From: Massospora cicadina
Taxonomy: Eukaryota > Entomophthoromycota > Entomophthoromycetes > Entomophthorales > Entomophthoraceae
Reading direction: 5' to 3'
Assembly (NCBI GenBank): GCA_022478985.1
Contig: JAKSZP010002668.1
Location: 1 to 64,000 of the forward strand
Length of the DNA: 64,000 nt
Shown: positions 56,420-64,000 of the stretch, one piece after another
Layout: each line of letters starts with the position of its first letter
Position numbering within the stretch: position 1 is the stretch's first letter
The notes under the pieces: model-generated
The model's database searches: none
Told to the model about the DNA's origin: nothing
Seen by the model: the letters and a program-made list of their open reading frames with translations, nothing else
Translations under genes and position numbers: made by a program

Positions 56420-58100
56420 TTTAAATTTATTGCGGGGAAGGCCGACCATGGGACGGACACTTCCAAATATGACTCAGACGAGACAAAACTTAGTACCAGG
56501 GGAGGCACCCCAGAGAAGCGATGCTATCTCTTGTTGCCAGCGGGAACGCCACTTATGGGGAGGGGGAGGGAACGTGTGAAGGGGCCGTAACCACTATTGA
56601 GCACGTGTGGAGGAAGGGGTCTGATTTGATGAACCAGACTGGGAACCAGGAGGAGACCAGCTGTCGGCGACGCGGTGGGAGATATCCAAACATCCACGCT
56701 TGAAAGTGGTCCACCAAATGAGACCGGAATCTGTGGACAGCTTCAGGGAGGGTGGGGATGGAGCCAGCGATGGCATCCAAGACAATTGTGTGGATAGTCC
56801 ACATGGCGATTGCAACCACCAGAGCACGGAGGGAGGGTGGGAGGGGGAGGCCATTGATGAAGCAAACATATCTCTTAAGACTGAAGGGATGCGTTTGATC
56901 CTGGCCTAGCAGACGTTGGACTTCGCGCCATATCACTTTAGAGGTGGGGCACTTCTCCAGGCGGTGGAACAGCGTTCCATACTGGCCACACACGACACAG
57001 GATGAGTGTAAAGCGTTAGAGCGCTCATCTGTACGATACACCCGCCTCAGGCAGCGCCACACATGGGAGCGGACTTGAGGCTGCAACAGAGGATGGTGTG
57101 CGTATTTCCAGATAGTCTTTTGGGTTTCAATGGAATAAGGGATGTCCATCATGTCCAGGTAGTCCACCCTGGATAGGACATGGGGTCGAATGGGGATCAC
57201 GCCATCATGGATGGGTAGCCCCTGTACCTCTTGTGTGAACTGAGGAGAGGGGCGGCCTCTTTGGGTTGTATGTCCACTAATACGAATTCTCCACTCTGCG
57301 CTTCGCATGGAGAGTAGGATTCGTTTGTAGTGGGTTTTTGTCCCGTGAGGACCTGTGGCCGATGTGTGTGATGCGAGGTATTACATCAGGCAGTGGGGGT
57401 TTGATGGATTATTGAGGCCCAAGGCTCAGGAAAAGTTGGAGCGGGCCGCGCGGGACCAGTGTTGGGATGGGAGTGTAGGAGCAGTGACGGCCGCGATCCA
57501 GGTGCCCAGGATCTTGGCGGCATGGGCTTTGAAGTCAAGCAGGCCCATGCCACCATGATGATGAGGGCCAAACATGACCTCTAGCCGTACTGGTGGAGGG
57601 TGGCCTGACCAAAGCCATCCTTGCAGCAAAGCATACAGGGATTTGAAGAAGCTTGGGGAGAAGGGGATGGCGTGGGCTCTGAACCAGACTTTGGATAGGA
57701 GCATAGAGTTGGCAAGAACAACCCTGCCAGTGAGGGTAGTAGGGTGGGCTCTGAGAGAGGCTATTCGCTTCGTCACGTTGTCCAGTATACAGCCCTCCAT
57801 TACTGCTGACGCGTATCCACCTGCCTCCATCCACACGCCCAGATGGCGTACCGGTCCTATGGTAGGACGTGGCACAAAGGGGAGCACCAGTGGAGCGGTG
57901 TGTGTTGAGTTAGTAAGGCGTGGACGTGGGCGAGCAGATGGGCCGGGTTGGGAACTACTTGCTGGGGCCCAGCAGTTCTGAAACCGACCAAGGAGGATGA
58001 TTTCGGTTTTGGAGGCGTTCAGTGCCGCGTTGCTTACCCGGGAATATTCCTGGATGAGGGCTTCAAGTGTACGTGCATCTTTGTTATTAGACACCCCCAC
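56420..58100 (-). mobile_element. LINE copy 4, 5'-truncated, L1/Tx1-like
   Basis: 1681 bp of the 3' end of the LINE family on the minus strand, bounded by an exact 17-bp target duplication. The 3' end reads GTCCGTCCCATGGTCGG and ends in an A-rich stretch; the 5' break lies just after the Phe-Ala-Asp-Asp motif of reverse transcriptase (copy reads VGVSNNKDART). Truncation during target-primed reverse transcription explains the 5' break. It is very close to copy 2 and, judging by its open frame and exact duplication, is the youngest LINE insertion here. Confidence 0.95.
56553..58100 (-). pseudogene. LINE copy 4 ORF2 C-terminal half
   Basis: One continuous frame of 516 codons from 58100 to 56553, broken only by two nonsense codons: TGA at 57426-57428 (copy 2 has Arg) and TAA at 57381-57383 (copy 2 has Lys). 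No frameshift is needed. It holds the region after the catalytic motif (LTGRVVLANSMLLSKVWFRA, GMGLLDFKAHAAKILGTWIA) and the terminal zinc motif CVVCGQYGTLFHRLEKC near 57010-56960, then a hydrophobic stretch and FPVWFIKSDPFLHTC. It gives the best reference for the family's C-terminus. Confidence 0.92.
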
Positions 58101-58117
58101 TAATATGGATCACTTTT

Positions 58118-59470
58118 CATTAGAGGAATAAGTGATATTAAAAGTTAAAAATCATAAGTAGATAATCGTTAATTCAGGTATCCTCAGAGGCAATTTGGTC
58201 AAGTAAAACAGATATTTTAGTGGTATGCAAGGGTATCGTCATTATAAGGATTTTTATTCATTCTGACCATCTTTTGCTAAAGATACACATTTTGCCTCCT
58301 CTGCGCATCACTTATAGCCTGGTCCATGGTATGATGACGGCCTTTGCAGTATGAGAAGATAAGTATTATATTGTCCTTTGCTCTAATGTCATGTATGTGA
58401 GGTCTGTTGGGGCTTGTGAGAAATAATTTTTTTAAAAAATAGCTGTAGGAATTTCTTTCAAACCTCTTTGACTCCTTGGATGCATGTAAAAGTTTACGTT
58501 AGCCTAATCATATGAAGTCAGACGTCAGGCTGGTACATGTGGGTAGAGATGACAGCGGTAATGATACTGTCTAGAAAAATAAAATTAGTCTTAACCAATG
58601 GTTGAGAGCTGGTATAAAATATTTAGAGAAATCCGTGGGACTTTACCTTTTGTTAAGGTGAATCGCCATGAAGATCTTTTCTGGTTTGAGAGGGTTTGGG
58701 AAAGCCTGAACTCCTGGGTTAATGGAAACTTCGCTTGCACCTAGGTTTGGCAATCAAACAGGTGATGGGTCATAACCTCTCTGGCTTTTTTACGGATACA
58801 AGAATCAAAGCGCTTCACTTTCTGCCTGTCATTAGCCTCCTCCATTGCAGTCTCATAAGCATAAAAACCAACATGATATTATTCTTGCTGGTAATGGAAC
58901 TCTCAATTTAAACTGGGTTTAAAGGTAGATCCAGAAAGGGAAGAAATAGTGATTATATCCAGCTCATAACTATAGCTTGGATCAGATGACGGTGTCTCTG
59001 CATACTCATGAGGTTTCTTTGGTCCATTTGTCTTCTCTATTTTTCCATGTCATCCTGTAGTTCAATCCAGTATTAGTCAAGGTGCGTCTGTATTGGTCTT
59101 TTGTTTCATCTGAACCTTTAGAGCTGAAATCTCAGCTTCACAAGTTCCTACCTTGGTTCCCTAGGTTAGTACAAGGGTGTTATATCCAATCAAGAAGCTT
59201 TATTAGTGAGTTTCAAAAACTCATGCATGTTTTCCTTCTCCTTGTATAATGCCTCCAATTTAAATTACCAGATTTTCGCGGTGAAAAAGCCATACCTTGA
59301 AATTTTCAGTTTCTGAGATCGGAATAAAAGAGAAGTCTTGATTTCTTTCAGGATGGCACTGAAGAGTAGAATGGCTGTATAGAGGTGATTGCAATACACT
59401 TTCACTTCTGCAGTTCTGATATTTTGGCAACTACCCTGTGTGGCATAAATAATATTGTAACTATGCAAGG
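58118..59470 (-). pseudogene. Element G gag and protease start
   Basis: On the minus strand near 58900-58740: FYAYETAMEEANDRQKVKRF followed by RKKAREVMTHHLFDC, matching F's gag (VYEAAMDGATDKQKVQYILP). The flanks are decayed; the 59468-59265 frame (67 aa) may be the N-terminus. The stretch next to 58118 carries the start of the protease region that continues at 56402. No knuckle is visible. Confidence 0.68.
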
Positions 59471-59479
59471 GATTATAAA

Positions 59480-59890
59480 ATAATTATAGATTTATAAATG
59501 AGATTATACTAACTCTTTACTAGTTAAAAGCTATTCTATATTAATGGGCCAGTGCCCTATGGCGGATAGGGCGCCTAGTCCTCCTCCTTCAAGATCTTCA
59601 CTCCTAATCCAATTAGAAGGTTGAGCCATGGTCATCTCTTTGGTGCAGCTTCAAGATTGGCAACTCCCCATTGTTCTAGAGCTTTGGTGTTACAATAATG
59701 GATATTAGGATGGAATTGCATCAGGTGACAATTCTTTAACCCTTTATTAATCATTACCCATTTAAGTGTAGAGATCTATTAAGCAGCAGTTAATATGAAA
59801 CATGTGAGCTTTTATCTGGAGTCAAACATTTAAGCGGTTTGCATTTCAGTTTCTAGTCTTTTTGAACGTTAATCAGCATGAATGCTGATA
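59480..59890 (-). repeat. Possible LTR shared by G and H
   Basis: About 400 bp between the polypurine tract of H (about 59893-59909) and the gag of G. A single LTR here would make H-LTR-G a tandem unit. Patchy similarity to 52620-52925 supports an LTR identity, but the ends are not clear. Confidence 0.4.
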
Positions 59891-60900
59891 TTACCCCACC
59901 CCTCAAGATCCTGTCATAGGGGGACATAGGGGAGCAAGAACATAGCATGTATGTGAAGAAATACCGTGCTTTGGACAACATCAGAAGTAAAAATTTAGAA
60001 CCAACCTTATATAGTATGCAATAAGGTCCAACCAGAAGGTGTCAAATCTGTCCATAGCCTACCAATTCAAGGATGATAGAACAACATGAGATCTCCAATA
60101 TTGAACGTGGGAAGAGCTAGCTAACTATTATTATATTGCTTAGTCTCTTTCAGGGTTGTCAAGACATTTCCTTGAGTTGAGAGTTAAAAAGTCCGATTTT
60201 TTATTTGCTATCAGCCTTGTAGTTAGCTTGACATTCTTAAGCGCAACTAGTCTACTAAGGGCTGGACACTACTGGGCAGTTGAGGCTCTCTTCCACATAG
60301 ATCCTGGCATGGCGACATTTTTTTATCAGTTGGAAGCTTATTTAATAAGATAATAAGGCGGGCGGCAAGTAGTAGAACCATTGCATCATGGTCCAAGGCT
60401 GCCATCTTACGGAGAATTATAATTAAAAGTACCATTTGCACATTCTACTGCCTAATTAATAGAATGATTATATTGAGTAGCAAAGTGAAGTTTAGTTACA
60501 TAAGGAGGTTAGCTTTGAATAATTTGGGATGTAAAACTCAACTCATTGTACAAGATCAAGATCATTGGGCATCCATGTTGAATGAAATGAAGCAAACCAA
60601 TTATAAGGTTGTGGCCTATAGAGTATCATAAGGAATGGGAATGGCCTCAAACCATCTGGCGCTATGTGTAATTTCTAAAGTATATAGTGATGATTGTGGA
60701 GGCCCATGGGTAGTGGCCATATGACGTCCACACTAATGACACTAAACAGAAAAGAAGGAGTTACAAACATATGCTGAGAATGATGGCTCCTCTGACCCTA
60801 AGTCCTGCACATTAGACATGCTTCTGATACTTCCTGTATAGTCTCAAGAATTCATTAAAAATACTAAAGTTTACACAGCCATTCATAGGTTTTAGAATTC
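59890..60900 (-). pseudogene. Element H integrase
   Basis: Minus-strand fragments: EVSEACLMCRT near 60830-60800 (Cys pair of the zinc domain) and ISVDVIWPLPMGLHNHHYIL near 60745-60690 (first catalytic Asp), equivalent to MVSADVLDLYP of G. The core and C-terminus to 59890 are broken. A plus-strand open stretch at 60156-60353 is antisense noise. Confidence 0.65.
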
Positions 60901-61419
60901 TCCATTTCCTACATTTGTGTGCCTTATAAAGGGTGATTTCAAATTTAGATGAGGGTTGCACGTATTGTAGCCACTTTCTGTTAACTTAAATTCTACAGCA
61001 TACTATCCTGTAACTGTGTTTTTGGACATTGATTAGTGTCTTACAGTTTCTAAAGTTTCTAATTCCTAAGGATCTGGTTGGCTGGTTAAATCATACCTGC
61101 AATTTTTTGGCACTAATACTTTTAAGGTCAGTATCCCTAATAACGCATTTGCTTTTTGATGGACCATACAGGCACTTTTAACAAAGGTAAATTCATAACT
61201 TTGTAGCAAGAGAGCCTATCTGGACAATCGACTATTAGGATTCTTCATTTGTTAAAGCCGCTTTATTAATGCATTTCAGCGATGATGGTAAAATAGTTCA
61301 TATAAATAAGGCCAGAAGTGCTTAAAATTGAATAGTACAGCCAAATACTTCCGCTTGATGAGACTGTAGTTCCATTAAGCCTTTTTTCTAAAAATTTTCT
61401 TAAGGTAAGCCCTGGGTTT

Positions 61420-62450
61420 AATCCAACTTCTGCTCATCTAGTTGATTCCTGATAGCCCCCACAGCCATGTCACTGGAATTGATAAATATAATTAAGGGTT
61501 AATTGAATTTGAATGAACCAGAACAGGCTGGGTTATAAGAGCCATTCATAGGATACTAAAGGCCTGGTCTTGCTCTAGGTTCTATTAAAAGGGACGTTCT
61601 TATATAATAGATACACCAGAGGCCTGTAGAGGTCATCAAGTTAGGGGAATAAATTGTATATAATATTAATCATATATAGGAACACCATTATATCCCTAAG
61701 ACTCTGTGGCGGTGTCATCTTTTCTATTGCAGCGACATTTTTAGAAAAAGATTGACTCCTCTCTTGGTGACCTTATGCATCAAGAATCTCATTTATAGAT
61801 AAAAAATGATCACTTGGAGGACTTGAGAATTAGTGATGCTCCTAAAGTCAGTTGAAAGCCTTACAAAGGTGCTCTAGATGGCCGTTAAAAGTTCTTGAAA
61901 ATATGCTAATATGGTTGAGGTATACCAGGACGTAGGACAACTTCAAGTCACCCAAAAGACCATCCATAGGCCATTATAATTTAATAGGGGTATTACATAG
62001 CTACTGTGGCAACCAGTCTGGTTCAAATAGCCCTTCTTATTTGATTAGGGTACACTTGGCTCAATCTTTGGTTACTAATTTAGTCTTCCAGTACCCACTG
62101 TCAATATCCATAGCTGAAAAATATTGGTTCCTAACCAGGAGCGATAGGTAGTCATCAATTTGTGGGAGGGGATAACTATCCTTCTGGGTAACTGCATTCA
62201 GCTAAAGTTAATTCATAACGACCCAATGGCTCCCATCTTGTTTCTCAACAAGTAAAATAATAGATGCCCTGGGACCTTAAGAAGGCACCAGCAATCCTGA
62301 AGTTAGCAACACCTCAAGCTCAGTAGTGACTTGGGCCTCTTATACCTTGCTTTTCAGGGATGGTCGTGAGCATATAGGGGAATCGTCCCTTGTCTCCACA
62401 TCGTGTAATACCCTTTCATTTTTCTAAAGTCATATGTGGCCATGGAGAAT
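61420..62450 (-). pseudogene. Element H reverse transcriptase
   Basis: The minus strand aligns with E's reverse transcriptase across the fingers and palm (62330-61960). The region equivalent to Tyr-x-Asp-Asp reads VLVYLNHISIF near 61925-61895, so both catalytic Asp residues are lost. The thumb and connection extend to about 61420. Many stops. Confidence 0.65.
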
Positions 62451-63059
62451 AGATCTAAGTACTCTTTAAGAGCTCATCAAACTTTTTATTTTATTCTATA
62501 GTGAAGCTTTCTTCTATTGAAGTTGTGACTAGCATCACAGTGGAGGGATTTTCTAACCCAAAGTCACAAAGACTCATAAGCCCATGGACACAACTGATCT
62601 AGTCAATGAGTACTAAATAAATAGACTATTGGAGTATTGGGTCCAAATGTATGAGCTTTTGAATTTATTTTGGACAGAAATATAGAGATTGAGCCTGCAT
62701 ATGCGAGGTCAAGTATACCTGGGCAAGTTATACCTCTTTTTGTAAAAGGGACTTTAGCCCCTCAGATCTCTAAAAGGCTTCCTAGAAGATTAGTTACAAG
62801 GACCCAGGTGTCTACTATGGCCTGTGACCCTGGGAAACCACTTTAGGCACTTGTGGATAAAAAGACATCCTTTTATATATCCGCTACATGAGGAGGAAGC
62901 CATACGTGTTACACTCAGACATGGTAGTCAAGCCATTACCTGATTTTCCATCTCCAATAAACAGGTGTGGGCCTATATATGCTCTTTACTTTCTTTTGCA
63001 TTTCAAACTCAAAGTAGATGCGTGTACTTAGTAGGAATAGAAATAGCTATTTATAATGA

Positions 63060-63330
63060 ATAATGTTAGCATATTCTCAGAGGAATAGGGTACCTAAAAG
63101 TGGCTCATAATTTTGGTTATCTAGGGCTATAGCTGAGGTATTTATATAAATTTTCTTAAACCTGAAGGAGACCGTGGAGTAGGCCCATATAATCTGGTGC
63201 ACTGTCAAGTGGTGCCATATTCAATGTAGTGTGGCAGATCAGGTGCAATTTTGATTTACTTAATTTGGAAGAGATGACGTTTACTATAGTCTACTAATAT
63301 TTATGGTAAGTACAGGAATACTATAAAATT
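63060..63330 (-). pseudogene. Element H protease
   Basis: 63300-63200 aligns with the active-site region of G ('ggtgccatattcaatgtagtgtggca' against 'ggtgccatactccatgtagtttggca'), and 63110-63050 encodes EYANIIHYK...LFLFLLSTR, parallel to KKYNAIIKYASGLLSLLLPR of G. The Asp-Thr-Gly loop itself is not readable. Confidence 0.62.
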
Positions 63331-64000
63331 GACTGTGAAACAAGTAAATCAGACTGTTAATCTGTGAAATAAGGTGAGAAACATGGGCGAAACATCAGAA
63401 GCTTAAGTAGTAATGTGTTTATTATCAAAATTGTCTAACTCATTTTCTCATGGCTCTCTTGTGACAACCTTTTTGGGATAATAGATTTTTGTTAGAATTA
63501 TAGTAGGGAAAGCGTTAGAACAAAAAGCCTCTTTCTTCAAGAAGATCGCCCTTTTTCCACCAACTTGCATTTAACCTATTCTGCATTTTATTTGAATCAT
63601 TCCTCTTTGGTGTTAATGGAACTTACATAAGAAGCAAATAGGCAAGTTCTTCTCCTTAGTCTTTAGGGCGTGTGTTGGAGTTTTAGAATGCCCACATCAT
63701 CCAGCTTAATAGATTATAATTATCATCTGCTTTATTCGCTATGGGCGAATTATTGTAAGAAACACCACAGCAGATGTGAGAGTATTATTAATGTGGTAAC
63801 TATTATTGTTTTTTTCTTTTAAAATGTTTACTAATTAATTAGATAGAATTCAGCCAGATTACTGATGATCTATCTAGTTAGATCCCTAACAATGTTTACA
63901 AGTGGTTTAATTATAGTTTAACATTTCATACCTAAATTATCTTGTGCAAATCAATTGGGGGTTGTCACCAGTAGATAAGGGTTTATTTGCACTTGCCGAG

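Larger units (their letters stand above)
52600..59890 (-). mobile_element. Ty3/gypsy element G, interrupted by LINE copy 4
   Basis: Minus-strand gypsy element. From its 5' side: a possible LTR (about 59600-59890, perhaps shared with H), gag (about 59470-58650), protease (split at 58118/56402), reverse transcriptase (about 55450-54580), integrase (about 53920-52925), polypurine tract (52937-52951) and a possible 3' LTR (about 52620-52925). The two presumed LTRs show only patchy similarity (for example around 'gataattcttgtgtccc' and 'gacaattctttaaccc'), so their limits are uncertain. All genes are decayed. Confidence 0.7.
59880..64000 (-). mobile_element. Ty3/gypsy element H, 3' part (cut by window edge)
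   Basis: Minus-strand gypsy element of the same family as G. It has integrase (60900-59890), RNase H (about 61400-60900, unclear), reverse transcriptase (about 62430-61420) and protease (about 63300-63060); gag and 5' LTR would lie at or beyond the right edge. Its PPT region (59893-59909, 'accccacccctcaagatcc' on the plus strand) aligns with that of G (52937-52958). Very decayed. From 63330 to the right edge I see no motif. Confidence 0.68.

Overview
This 64 kb window looks like intergenic DNA from a large, repeat-dense eukaryotic genome. I found no single-copy host gene, tRNA, rRNA or CRISPR array. Everything I can name is a transposable element: L1/Tx1-like LINEs, a short ORF1-only LINE derivative, Ty3/gypsy LTR retrotransposons and one small inverted-repeat DNA transposon. 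L1/Tx1-like LINEs mixed with gypsy elements would suit an early-diverging fungus with an expanded genome. The DNA transposon carries a protein family that I know mainly from arthropod gene sets. The organism assignment is therefore weak: a fungus, possibly arthropod-associated, or an animal.

Layout from left to right. 1-2838 is the 5' half of LINE copy 1 (minus strand). 3410-19230 is a nest: an old plus-strand LINE relic (3410-4024 and 16172-19230) is split by a gypsy-like element D (about 4025-16171, minus). The right LTR of D is split by the 1.9 kb ORF1-only element A (plus) and by DNA transposon K. A is itself split by full-length LINE copy 2 (9117-14386, minus). 19700-31350 is a decayed plus-strand gypsy element P, split by full-length LINE copy 3 (22785-28053, minus) and by a solo LTR of the D family. 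33949-40448 is gypsy element E (minus) with two recognisable LTRs. 41303-43247 and 43362-49203 are ORF1-only copies C and B. B is split by the compact gypsy derivative F (43625-47543, plus), which has a perfect 5-bp target duplication. 52600-64000 holds two head-to-tail gypsy elements G and H (minus). The protease gene of G is split by a 5'-truncated LINE copy 4 (56420-58100, minus) with a perfect 17-bp target duplication.

How the parts relate. LINE copies 2 and 3 measure 5270 and 5269 bp between their target duplications, so they define a full-length family: ORF1 with a CCHC knuckle, then ORF2 with endonuclease, reverse transcriptase and a terminal CCHC. A, B and C are each about 1.9 kb. They code only for an ORF1-like protein with its own CCHC knuckle, yet they end in nearly the same 3' tail as the LINE. 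This looks like an ORF1-only parasite of the LINE's retrotransposition machinery (compare HAL1). F keeps gag, protease, LTRs, primer-binding site and polypurine tract but lacks reverse transcriptase, RNase H and the integrase core, so it must have been mobilised in trans, perhaps by an E-like relative. Almost every reading frame is broken, so the window is mainly a stratified record of past insertions. The relative ages given here come from nesting and by-eye similarity, not from computed distances.
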